From positions 1 to 12,785 of the forward strand of contig JAHISS010000088.1 in NCBI GenBank assembly GCA_018817905.1: a stretch of 12,785 nt of DNA, in the 5' to 3' direction. Both the position numbers and the translations under genes were made by a program. Each line of letters opens with the position of its first letter. Position 1 is the stretch's first letter. This DNA comes from Nanobdellota archaeon (lineage in GTDB: Archaea; Nanobdellota; Nanobdellia; Pacearchaeales; GW2011-AR1). The notes under the pieces are model-generated. The model worked only from the letters and a program-made list of their open reading frames with translations, was not told the DNA's origin and made no database searches. This document shows, one piece after another, positions 4,739-12,668 of this stretch.

Positions 4739-7345
4739 TCACTCTATTTGGCAAATTGAATTGCAACCATCTCCATCTTCCACATTGCCATCGTCACATT
4801 CTTCGCCACTTTCAATAATATAATTACCACACCCCTCACAACATACACTTAAACCAGTAACAGTCCTATTAAAAGAATCTGCAAAACAGGTAACGTCCCC
4901 GATAATTGTAAACTTCCCATCACCATTCAAATCATACTCGGGAAGACACGCTGACTCGTTCCCAAAATATATGCAATCTTCCATCATTACCCCATCCTCG
5001 AATGTAACATTGCCATTACCGTCAAAGTCCGGGCACTTAGCGCATTCGCCGATTGGAGCATAAATACAATTTACATAGGTGACTTCCATCTTCAGATATT
5101 TAGGAGGGAAATAGTAATCAGAAGTGGCAAAGAGAAATATCCCCAAATAAGTATATTCTCCGTCGTTTACTATTGAATCAAGGTCATACCCTAATCGTAA
5201 ACCAAAACCACTAAAACCAGTGGTATTGATATTCAACAAACCATTAAAATTCAACGGGAAAACAAAAGTTGATGAAGATTCACTTATATCAATCCGATTA
5301 CTGAGTTCTTGAGGGTCGTCTATAGTGCTGAATTCATCAAAATCATTATCAGACAAGTGAGGTGGATTTTCAAGAGTGGTTGGCACTATCGTAATAAAAT
5401 CATCTGAGTCTGGATGAGTATTGTCAATTGATGAGTGCTTTTCTAAGACTATTTCTGCTGATGTAATAATGGCCTTGTCAGGTATGGAGCTTGTATTAAA
5501 TGGAACAGAAGATCTCCCCACCATAGAATGCTTCTGTGGATCAGGATTATATTCATTTAGAATCCATATTAGACCCCAAGTCTCTTCTGCTACATTTCCT
5601 TGTTCTTTATGTCTAACTTGGTCCCACGTATCAGCAAGACCAGCACCGATCACGCTGCCATCATTTTCATCTGAAATGAATGTCGCACTGCAGGATAAAT
5701 TACTAAGGTAATAATGTCCTGGCCCGCATACTCCGATTCCACATTCTGATGTATCAAAAAGACATTCTAAATCGCAACTTAAATTATCTCCGTTTAGATA
5801 ACCAAGGTCAGAGCATGTTGTATCTGAAAGATTCAATGTATCACAATCCTCTCCAGGGTCCACTAAACCATTTCCACATGATTCTTCCACCAGTATTTCA
5901 ACATAGTTATCAGTTACATTTAAAGTGCTTATTTTTAATCCATTGTAAATATCATAAAACGGCTCCCCATCTCTGATAATGACTATGTAGGGTGTCCCTG
6001 TTAAAATGTCCAAAAGATGCGTATTTCCACCATTCCATGTCAAATTCCTAACAAGCCTAACAAATACACCATCGAATATTGTTCCTTCAAAACCATCTCC
6101 AACTAATGCGTCATAACCTATCGGCCTCCTGTATTCCAAATAAAAATCAAATCCTTGATACAAACCCTCACCTATGGGAATTTTTAGTGCTTTTACGCCG
6201 TCTCCTGGGACCTCAAGCGGTTCAATGACATATGTCCCAGGCGAGGTAATTTCTTGGACATTATTAGATTCAAGCCAGCCAATTTTTTCTTTATAATAAG
6301 CGTTAAAGTGTTGGTTATACCAAGCCCAGCCCATTGTATCAAATATATCAAAGTATTCAAGAGACATGCACTCATCTGATATTGTTTCATTACCGCAACT
6401 TAGAATATTCGCATGACGAAGTCCCATACCATGACCAAATTCATGAGCACAAACCCCATTATTAAAAGGAGGACCAATTAATGCATTCCATGAAAGGGTT
6501 ACTTGCCCGTCATCAGTGTCAATTTCAGTATCACCCAGAGTCGAAAATCCACTTACCCCGCATCCTCCAAGCGCCATGATAATCAGTCTATCAATATCTG
6601 GATAATAAATATCTGAATCAGCAGCAGCAATAGCATTTGACACGAAGTTACATCCATCATATGGAACCGAATACCATCCATAAACATTTCCAGAAAGCCA
6701 TGTCTTATTAAATGATACTTCCCGGATCCAATAATTTAGTGAGTCATTTGTTTCATTAAACACCTGGTCCCAAGCCTCCTCTACGGTAATTGACTCTGCT
6801 GGATTGCTAATCCAATTAACAAGAATGACAGCTGTTCTCTGCTCTCCCAAATTAGGATTGTCATCCAATACTTCTCTTTCTGTTTTAGTATACGTCAAAA
6901 CAACAATCTCACTTGTATCATCAACCTTTAACTTTCTACCCCTAATCTCCAACTCACTGCCTGAAATCAATCCAGGTTCATCAACAAAATAAATTCTAAA
7001 AGTCTCGCCGCTTTTATCCCTAAAATAATATTTATATTCTCCTCTTGGTTTTTCCATGTCAGTAAAATCATCAATTGCTACAATTTCCACACTCCCCGCT
7101 TTTGTAACATCCTCTCCATTTTGTATAATGTATTCCATTCTCGCTTGTTTAGATATAGAATCAAATAATTTTATTTCAGGGATTTTTTGAGTTGTAACAG
7201 GAGATGTTTTATCCATCAAATTCTTATCCGGCTCGATCCGCTTAGGAGAAAATAAAGCATCTTCTCCAAAAAAGACATAAGCAGTAGCAACACCAACAAC
7301 TAAAACAACCATAACAATAGCCCCAAACAAAATTTCTTTTCTCAC
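4739..7345 (-). CDS. Secreted multidomain metzincin protease (M11/gametolysin-like) with dockerin-like and disulfide repeats
   Basis: A zinc endopeptidase acting outside the cell. I use the GTG at 7345 (868 residues) because a TATA box lies about 26 bases from it; a TTG at 7351 would add two residues. In order: signal or anchor helix (about 7-26); a linker and N-terminal region; metzincin domain with HEFGHGMGLRH at 301-311 (ligands His301, His305, His311, catalytic Glu302) and Met-turn DTMG at 336-339, followed by FNAYYKEKIGWL as in M11 peptidases; a Cys-rich repeat (490-535); a DNRLRE-like beta-sandwich (about 553-758, VGRSSVPFNTSSIPDKAIIT); two dockerin-like calcium loops (DFDGNGNVTFEDG and YDLNGDGKFTIIGD, about 770-828); and a Myxococcus-type disulfide repeat ending in GDGCNSICQIE. 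There are 14 NxS/T sequons. Substrate unknown. Confidence 0.88.
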   Translation of the reverse strand: MRKEILFGAIVMVVLVVGVATAYVFFGEDALFSPKRIEPDKNLMDKTSPVTTQKIPEIKLFDSISKQARMEYIIQNGEDVTKAGSVEIVAIDDFTDMEKPRGEYKYYFRDKSGETFRIYFVDEPGLISGSELEIRGRKLKVDDTSEIVVLTYTKTEREVLDDNPNLGEQRTAVILVNWISNPAESITVEEAWDQVFNETNDSLNYWIREVSFNKTWLSGNVYGWYSVPYDGCNFVSNAIAAADSDIYYPDIDRLIIMALGGCGVSGFSTLGDTEIDTDDGQVTLSWNALIGPPFNNGVCAHEFGHGMGLRHANILSCGNETISDECMSLEYFDIFDTMGWAWYNQHFNAYYKEKIGWLESNNVQEITSPGTYVIEPLEVPGDGVKALKIPIGEGLYQGFDFYLEYRRPIGYDALVGDGFEGTIFDGVFVRLVRNLTWNGGNTHLLDILTGTPYIVIIRDGEPFYDIYNGLKISTLNVTDNYVEILVEESCGNGLVDPGEDCDTLNLSDTTCSDLGYLNGDNLSCDLECLFDTSECGIGVCGPGHYYLSNLSCSATFISDENDGSVIGAGLADTWDQVRHKEQGNVAEETWGLIWILNEYNPDPQKHSMVGRSSVPFNTSSIPDKAIITSAEIVLEKHSSIDNTHPDSDDFITIVPTTLENPPHLSDNDFDEFSTIDDPQELSNRIDISESSSTFVFPLNFNGLLNINTTGFSGFGLRLGYDLDSIVNDGEYTYLGIFLFATSDYYFPPKYLKMEVTYVNCIYAPIGECAKCPDFDGNGNVTFEDGVMMEDCIYFGNESACLPEYDLNGDGKFTIIGDVTCFADSFNRTVTGLSVCCEGCGNYIIESGEECDDGNVEDGDGCNSICQIE

Positions 7346-7366
7346 CCCCAACTATTAGCACTTGCA

Positions 7367-7376
7367 CTATAAAAAG
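7367..7376 (-). promoter_or_regulatory. TATA-like box deciding the protease start
   Basis: Reads CTTTTTATAG on the minus strand. Its centre is about 26 bases from the GTG at 7345 but only about 20 from the TTG at 7351, so the leaderless spacing seen across the window favours GTG. Confidence 0.5.
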
Positions 7377-7424
7377 TTACCCCAAACTTCGGCGTTGTCT
7401 GGAATAACCGAAAATTAGTTGAAC

Positions 7425-7459
7425 GTACTGATTCGTATATGTTATTGACAAATCAGTAC
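7425..7459. other. Perfect 9-bp inverted repeat between two minus-strand genes
   Basis: GTACTGATT (7425-7433) and AATCAGTAC (7451-7459) are exact complements around a 17-base spacer. It lies in the 230-base gap after the propeller gene and about 80-115 bases before the protease start. No T-run marks a clear terminator, so an operator for a dimeric regulator is as likely as an RNA hairpin. The rest of the gap (7352-7581) shows nothing else except the 15-mer at 7550. Confidence 0.45.
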
Positions 7460-7581
7460 CAAAATAAGTTACATCGAGAGTTTATAACACTTTTCCATGA
7501 AACAGCTTCCTCCCAGATAGGTAAACCAAAACTCTAATCCACTCCTGCAAGATAATCATTTTTCCATTGCTACTACTTAAT

Positions 7582-9978
7582 TCACCCAACCAAAACTTCC
7601 CCAATCTCTTCCAAACTCCCCAGTTCATTAGCCATCACTTTTCTCTCAGAAATCGTGTAAAGCACGTCGTCCATCCACAAACTTCTCTGGATTTCCTGGT
7701 CCCAAGTATAAGACCATCTGTCTGTTTCATAATCTTCTGAATTATGTGTAATCTTCCCTCGAACTGAAATCTCGTCTTCGTTAATATTCAAAACATACGC
7801 GCCCTGCCAAACTCTTTCGCCATAAGCATTATCTGGAATTTCACCATCATACTGCGACTCATCAATTTCTGCCAAAGCAATCGGAATAACCAAAAGCTCT
7901 CGCTCGCGGTCAAACAAAAACGCCCTGTGGTCGCGCAACGCATAACTGTCTGTTCCCCTGTCGCCAATTTCTATCTTCGCAACTTCCTTTGGATTAGCAA
8001 CATCACTCACATCAAACAGCGAAATCTTTATTCCCTGATACCAAGAAAAATGCTCGCCCCCTCCGGCTGTCTCCTTGCCAATTCCAATAACATGATTCTC
8101 ATCATAAGGATGCAAATAATCGCTGTAACCAGTAATCTTCAAATATCCCAAAACTTCTGGCTCTCGCGGATTCGACAAATCAATAACAAACAACGGGTCA
8201 ACTTTCTTAAAAGTCACAAGGTAAGCCCGTTCGCCCATAAGCCGCGCAGAATAAATTCTCTCGCCCTCTGCCAAATCTTCAACACTACCAATAATCTCAA
8301 GCTCCTCGTCCAAAACATAAAGATTGTTCAAACTCCCACCAGCACTGTCCCGCGAAACCTGCCCGACTGTCGTAGCAATTCTGAAATTCCCATCAAACTC
8401 ATCCATTGAAAACTGATTCAAAACACTGCCAGGAACCTCGCCAGAAGCAACGTAATTAATCTCACCCTCGTCAATCTCTATTTTGTGAACAACTGTCTTC
8501 TCTGTTTCTTTCTGAATCACAATAGAGAACTCTTCCAAAGCCTTCTGAAATTTTTCTGCAAAATCAGAATTCTCATCGCCGTCTAAAGAACTAATATATT
8601 TTCCAACAATTTCATCAATCGCCCTTCTCTTTTCCCAAGCCAATCCAGAAGAATCAAGCTCTTCCAAAACCTGCTCATAAATCTCGCCAGGCAAAACCTC
8701 TTCCAAAACTTCTTCAACATATCTCTCCAAATAATTTTCCTGACTGATTCGTTTTTGGTAAGTCAAATAAATATTGCTCTCTGAAACATAAACTGTTCTC
8801 GAAGCTCCTAGCAAATAAGTTTCCGAATCAATCTCGCCGTCTCCAAGGTTTATCGCAGAAACCGTGTTAAAGACATAACTTTCATCCCCAGTGTTAAAGT
8901 AATAAACATCTTCTACAGCAACATCTCTTTTCAAACCCCTGACTTCATAACTTGGCAAGTCAAAGTGATTCAAATAAACAGATTCTGAAGAAACAATATA
9001 AACATAGTCTCCAATCATTCTTGCTTCAACATATCGCCCGCTGACAGAAATCTCATCCTCCAACTCTGGCTCTTCCCTGTCTGAAACATCGTAGATGTAA
9101 ACTTTTGTTTCCTCTGTTGAATAACCTCCGCAGTCTGTCCAAATATCAAAACTCTCCGGACATCTAAGACCTGTGTCAAAGTATTCTCTGCTTTCACCAA
9201 AAACAACAAGCTTGTCTCCGTTGATAAAAATATCCCTAACATCGCTTTCAAATTCTATTTGTGACAAAACCCTCATGTCTTCAGCAGGATACGCGTCAAC
9301 TATCACAACCTTTTCCCCAGACAAAGTATAAATATATTTCCCGTCGTTCTTTACAATGTCTGGCTCATCCACTCCTTCAACCTGAACATTTGTCTCTGAA
9401 TAATCGCTTGCCGCCTGCGCCCCACTTTCAGCTGTAGTAGCACCAACAACTCCGTCAGTTGCAAATGACTTTTCCATTCCTCCATAATAACTATTAGTCC
9501 CAAGATTTTGCTTTAAAAATTCTTTCATCTCTCCGATAGAACCAAACTTATTCAGTCCAAAACCATTCCCGCTGTCTATTGTCCCTTGATGTTGCAAACT
9601 CAACCCTGCAATCAAAACAAAAATCGCAACAACTGCAACCACCGGCAAAATACTTTTCAAATAACTCAAACTCGGATTCTTGTTCGGCGAAATTATAATA
9701 TGCTTCCGCGCCAACTTATACATCGGAATCCGCTTGCCCTTAACACTCCAAAAAAAGTTCTTAGATTTTTCAACCAAGCTCGCTTTAATTAATTTCTTCA
9801 AATTATACTCGGCAGTATTAATTGGCATTTTCAAACCCACAGAAATATCTTTCTCGCTCGCCTCGCGCACATCTGCCAAATGGTCAAGAATCCGCTTACA
9901 AGTCTTATTTCCCAAAACTTCTGCAACTGCCTTCGAGTTCTCGTCGTTCAGTCCCATCAGGATAAATTTTTCGTCCAT
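7582..9978 (-). CDS. Winged-helix / membrane / beta-propeller fusion (Beta_propel, COG4880-like)
   Basis: A 798-residue protein from the ATG at 9978 (MDEKFILMGL). The frame is open back to 10119, but a strong TATA box (TTTATATA) lies within that extension, about 26 bases before 9978, so the extra 47 residues are not real. Residues about 12-95 form an ArsR-like winged helix (KAVAEVLGNKTCKRILDHL, a recognition-helix region around MPINTAEYNLKKLIKASLVE, and a basic wing). One membrane helix follows at about 106-128. The rest, from about 193, is the Beta_propel family: YSETNVQVEGVDEPDIVKNDGKY at its start, repeated YVYDVSD-type blades, a charged helical insertion in the middle and the ending QRSLWMDDVLYTISERKVMANEL. 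Topology: DNA-binding part inside, propeller outside. This suggests a membrane-bound sensor-regulator; target genes and ligand are unknown. Confidence 0.88.
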   Translation of the reverse strand: MDEKFILMGLNDENSKAVAEVLGNKTCKRILDHLADVREASEKDISVGLKMPINTAEYNLKKLIKASLVEKSKNFFWSVKGKRIPMYKLARKHIIISPNKNPSLSYLKSILPVVAVVAIFVLIAGLSLQHQGTIDSGNGFGLNKFGSIGEMKEFLKQNLGTNSYYGGMEKSFATDGVVGATTAESGAQAASDYSETNVQVEGVDEPDIVKNDGKYIYTLSGEKVVIVDAYPAEDMRVLSQIEFESDVRDIFINGDKLVVFGESREYFDTGLRCPESFDIWTDCGGYSTEETKVYIYDVSDREEPELEDEISVSGRYVEARMIGDYVYIVSSESVYLNHFDLPSYEVRGLKRDVAVEDVYYFNTGDESYVFNTVSAINLGDGEIDSETYLLGASRTVYVSESNIYLTYQKRISQENYLERYVEEVLEEVLPGEIYEQVLEELDSSGLAWEKRRAIDEIVGKYISSLDGDENSDFAEKFQKALEEFSIVIQKETEKTVVHKIEIDEGEINYVASGEVPGSVLNQFSMDEFDGNFRIATTVGQVSRDSAGGSLNNLYVLDEELEIIGSVEDLAEGERIYSARLMGERAYLVTFKKVDPLFVIDLSNPREPEVLGYLKITGYSDYLHPYDENHVIGIGKETAGGGEHFSWYQGIKISLFDVSDVANPKEVAKIEIGDRGTDSYALRDHRAFLFDRERELLVIPIALAEIDESQYDGEIPDNAYGERVWQGAYVLNINEDEISVRGKITHNSEDYETDRWSYTWDQEIQRSLWMDDVLYTISERKVMANELGSLEEIGEVLVG

Positions 9979-9999
9979 AACAAACATAAAAAAACATTC

Positions 10000-10007
10000 T
10001 ATATAAA
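10000..10007 (-). promoter_or_regulatory. TATA box deciding the propeller-gene start
   Basis: Reads TTTATATA on the minus strand, centred about 26 bases before the ATG at 9978. The in-frame ATG at 9987 is only about 17 bases away, too near for a leaderless transcript from this box. Confidence 0.55.
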
Positions 10008-10070
10008 TCCAGCGAAGAGTTCGAAAAGGTTTGAAGTCATGGATAAAATAATCAATTAGAATTAAAAAAC

Positions 10071-10165
10071 AATCATTATCAACGACACATATTATCCCAT
10101 CCGATTCTGGCGAGCGCATTACGCACCACTAATTTAATTCAGCGAGGTGCGTGGTCGCGAGTTAA
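10071..10165. other. GC-rich island in a long non-coding gap
   Basis: With the corrected start, the gap 9979-10501 is gene-free. Most of it is AT-rich, but about 10101-10160 is clearly richer in G and C. It has a 7-bp inverted repeat, ACGCACC (10121-10127) and GGTGCGT (10146-10152), with an 18-base spacer. Just before it, GACACATATTATCC (10084-10097) matches GACAGATATTATCC at 1414-1427 in 13 of 14 positions. From 10166 to about 10470 I see nothing definite. The island could be a small structured RNA or a regulator site; it does not fold as a tRNA as far as I can see. Confidence 0.35.
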
Positions 10166-10472
10166 TGTAATAATTTTAGGCGGGGTGGAAACAACAGGGA
10201 TTTCTTTCCAATTAAATCTATTTTTTAAAGATTATATACAAATAATTATCCACAAATCCAATAAACATATCTCGGTTTTTTATTATTAATCAAAGGACTG
10301 CCTTTTTCTTCATCCTCTCTTCAACAATCCATCCACAACCCCTGTAACAAAAATTGGATTTCAACATATCAGTATTTCCCTATCAATAACCCCTCCAAAG
10401 ATTTTGATGTTTAAAGCTGCAGCAAAACGAATAATAACTGTATACTTCAGTAGTAAAATTTTATGCAAAATC

Positions 10473-10480
10473 TTTAAATA
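10473..10480 (+). promoter_or_regulatory. TATA-like box of the 68-aa membrane protein gene
   Basis: TTTAAATA, centred about 25 bases before the ATG at 10502; no ribosome-binding site is seen between. Confidence 0.55.
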
Positions 10481-10501
10481 CTTTATTTTTCAGAAATAGT
10501 C

Positions 10502-10708
10502 ATGAACAAATGGGCAGAACTTTTAATAGGTTTGATTTTAGTAAACGGAGCGATTTACCTCGCGTGGATTTCATCTTCACCGGATTGGGGGGCTTTCTGG
10601 AACTTCAAACACGCAGCATGGGAATTCCTCAAAGGCGGAGTTTTCTGGTTCATCGTTATGATTGGCGCATTATTTATCTTGCTCGGGATTTCTGATTTGA
10701 AAGGTTAA
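10502..10708 (+). CDS. Small two-helix membrane protein
   Basis: A 68-residue hydrophobic protein with two predicted membrane helices, about residues 6-23 (ELLIGLILVNGAIYLAWI) and 46-63 (GVFWFIVMIGALFILLGI), joined by a Trp-rich loop (WGAFWNFKHAAWEFLKGG). It has six tryptophans (4, 22, 29, 33, 40, 49), several near the expected membrane surfaces. Too small for enzyme activity of its own; function unknown and family not recognised. The ATG is placed by a TATA-like box about 25 bases upstream. The next gene on the same strand starts 42 bases after the stop with its own TATA-like box, so the two are probably separate transcripts. Confidence 0.75.
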   Translation: MNKWAELLIGLILVNGAIYLAWISSSPDWGAFWNFKHAAWEFLKGGVFWFIVMIGALFILLGISDLKG

Positions 10709-10721
10709 TCAAACAGAAAAA

Positions 10722-10729
10722 TATTTAAA
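10722..10729 (+). promoter_or_regulatory. TATA-like box of the 127-aa Cys-rich gene
   Basis: TATTTAAA, centred about 25 bases before the ATG at 10751, inside the 42-base gap after the small membrane protein gene. Confidence 0.55.
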
Positions 10730-10750
10730 CTAAACAAACTAACTTTAAAC

Positions 10751-11134
10751 ATGGAAAAAACAAAGTTCGCAGGGATTTTGATTGTCATCGGATTTATCGT
10801 TGTAGCTTTGGCGGGATATTCAAGCAGTTTGGTGATTAGTTCTCCAGCTGTTCCTTTTGGTGATGACATAGTAATGAGCAGTGAGCAAGAACTTGAAGGT
10901 TTCCCTGCGGCATGCAAGGGCTCATGCACCTTTGATGCTGAAACCGCAACTAATAATGTTTGTTGTGAGGAAAATTCACGGGGAATCGGGAAGCAAGCCA
11001 GTTGTCAATGTGATGGCACCACTTGCGAATGGTCGGATCCAATGAATTGTGTGGACGTAGGATGCGCTGGCGGTCCTCAAGGCCAACCTGGATCATATTG
11101 TTTAGCCAAGAAAGAATGCCCTGACTACGCATAA
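10751..11134 (+). CDS. Exported small cysteine-rich protein
   Basis: A 127-residue protein with a short charged start (MEKTK) and a hydrophobic segment at about 6-28, acting as signal peptide or membrane anchor. The remainder has 11 cysteines (55, 59, 71, 72, 85, 87, 92, 100, 105, 117, 123), including a CC pair, and a Gly-rich stretch (CAGGPQGQPGSYC). This points to a compact disulfide-bonded, possibly calcium- or ligand-binding domain outside the cell. An odd number of cysteines leaves one unpaired or bonding with a partner. No family recognised; the CC pair and Cys spacing recall the left-edge protein. Its stop lies 4 bases from the convergent stop of the 484-aa gene. Confidence 0.75.
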   Translation: MEKTKFAGILIVIGFIVVALAGYSSSLVISSPAVPFGDDIVMSSEQELEGFPAACKGSCTFDAETATNNVCCEENSRGIGKQASCQCDGTTCEWSDPMNCVDVGCAGGPQGQPGSYCLAKKECPDYA

Positions 11135-11138
11135 ACCC

Positions 11139-12593
11139 TTACTCCTCCTTCAAACCACTAACTACAATCTTCTTAATCTCCCCCGCTGCATCTTCATCAG
11201 TAACATTAAGAACCGGACAATACACAAGTTTTCCACTTCTATCTACAACAAAAAGGAAATTATGCGCGTAATCACTTCCACGAGTAACTGCCCAATCAGC
11301 GATATGCGACCGAAAACTAGGCGCAAATCCAAGATTTCTCGGAGGAGAAGGAATGTAAATAAACCCTACATCTTCTTTCAATTTTTCCGGAAAGCTTCCT
11401 GCAACTGCAAGCAAACCTAGAGGAGAATGTCTACGAACGGTCTGAGTTGGATCTTCCATATAACTCACAACTTCCCCGACAACATCTGAATATCTCCCAC
11501 CAACCATAACAACTGAGTATTTCTTCCCCTTAACAACCTCTTCTAAAACAACTTCGGGAATATTCGGACAATATTCAACTCCCCTTCGGCCCATGAAATC
11601 AGTTGCCCGACTAATTTGCCTTCTTTCTTCAGCTATCTTTGCTTTTTCTTCATCAGTCATTCCAGGATAAGTATCTTCAAGATGACTAATCTCTTCCAAA
11701 GTGGGCAAATTATGCGGAACAAGAATAACATTATCATTCCCTGCATCCCATTCTTCTAAAGCTTCAGTAACCCTTCCAGAAGTTAATTCTCGGACAAAAT
11801 GAAGTTCTGTTGTATTCCCAGCATAGACATTCTTTCCGTAATCGGTAAAACCGCCATAATCTCCAGAGATATACAATGGCACACAACCTTCAGAAAGACC
11901 AGCAACTCCTTTCCAATATTCCTCAGCACGTTCAGCGTAAGCCTCATCAAAAGGATCCTCGCGATCCAGACGGTCTAACTGATTCGCAATCTCGTCAAAA
12001 GCCGAATTTTCCTTCATCATTTCCCTGCCATATTCAGTAGTCCTTTCCCGGATATCAGCAAAAATATTTCTCCCATCCCATGGTGTCAACGCAGAGCGAT
12101 CATATTCCAACATAAATCCAAAGTTTCTTGGTTCTGAACAATCAGCCGCACTAAAAACAAAATGCCTTGTTTCGCCATCAAGTTTAAATGCCTTTTTCCC
12201 AAAACAAGCCATTCCTTCCAGAATAGCAAAAGAATCTGGGCCTATTTCATAAGGAACCTTTAAGTCCCTAAAATCATCTTCTGTTAAAACCAATGGCTCA
12301 GGCAATCGAACCTTCCTTAAATCAAACACATCCTCCAAAAGCACATTTGACTGAAGGAATCTTCCATAAACATACACTTCATCCAATGGAAGTGTTTCAG
12401 AAGGATTAAAACCCCCAGCCGTAATTGGAGACTGGCTTATCGGCTGAGTCTCTGCCACCAACTGGCTAGTTGGTTGACTATCTGCTGCCTGACCTGAATA
12501 GTCCGGCCGTGAAACATTCTGAGATAACGCCCCAGCTACTAAACCTGCCAAAGTCAAACCTGCCGCAATCCTTCGCAATACGCCTTTTCCCAT
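11139..12593 (-). CDS. Secreted protein of unknown function
   Basis: A 484-residue protein. The N-terminus is a typical signal peptide: basic start (MGKGVLRR), hydrophobic core (about 9-23) and a likely cleavage near ALSQ (22-25). It is followed by a low-complexity Gln/Ser/Thr linker (25-60), then acidic globular sequence with five cysteines (130, 152, 237, 342, 459) and no membrane helix. The charged region around 196-230 is probably helical. The last 40 residues (NFLFVVDRSGKLVYCP onward) resemble the final strand-helix of thioredoxin-like or peroxiredoxin domains, but no CxxC motif is seen, so this is weak. Upstream are a TATA-like box (about 25 bases from the ATG) and also an AGGTGG stretch 7 bases away, which would only act as a ribosome-binding site if transcription began earlier. 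Family not recognised. Confidence 0.75.
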   Translation of the reverse strand: MGKGVLRRIAAGLTLAGLVAGALSQNVSRPDYSGQAADSQPTSQLVAETQPISQSPITAGGFNPSETLPLDEVYVYGRFLQSNVLLEDVFDLRKVRLPEPLVLTEDDFRDLKVPYEIGPDSFAILEGMACFGKKAFKLDGETRHFVFSAADCSEPRNFGFMLEYDRSALTPWDGRNIFADIRERTTEYGREMMKENSAFDEIANQLDRLDREDPFDEAYAERAEEYWKGVAGLSEGCVPLYISGDYGGFTDYGKNVYAGNTTELHFVRELTSGRVTEALEEWDAGNDNVILVPHNLPTLEEISHLEDTYPGMTDEEKAKIAEERRQISRATDFMGRRGVEYCPNIPEVVLEEVVKGKKYSVVMVGGRYSDVVGEVVSYMEDPTQTVRRHSPLGLLAVAGSFPEKLKEDVGFIYIPSPPRNLGFAPSFRSHIADWAVTRGSDYAHNFLFVVDRSGKLVYCPVLNVTDEDAAGEIKKIVVSGLKEE

Positions 12594-12613
12594 GATTTTA
12601 CCACCTGGTCTGG

Positions 12614-12622
12614 CTTTATAAA
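12614..12622 (-). promoter_or_regulatory. TATA-like box of the 484-aa secreted protein gene
   Basis: Reads TTTATAAAG on the minus strand, centred about 25 bases before the ATG at 12593. Unlike the other genes, this one also has a purine-rich AGGTGG between box and start codon (12601-12606). Confidence 0.5.
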
Positions 12623-12668
12623 TTCTATCTTTTCACTGCAAAAAGAGAATTTGGGACAGGATTAAGTT

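Noticed and set aside
7927..8409. 160-codon open frame on the plus strand
   Set aside because: It lies opposite the conserved propeller domain, has no family likeness and no promoter box; it is a shadow frame.
9979..10119. 47-residue N-terminal extension of the propeller protein
   Set aside because: It contains the TATA box at 10000-10007, is not like a signal or domain, and the ATG at 9978 has the spacing used across the window.
10100..10165. tRNA or other known RNA in the GC-rich island
   Set aside because: No T-loop consensus, no acceptor stem of 7 pairs at the right distance.
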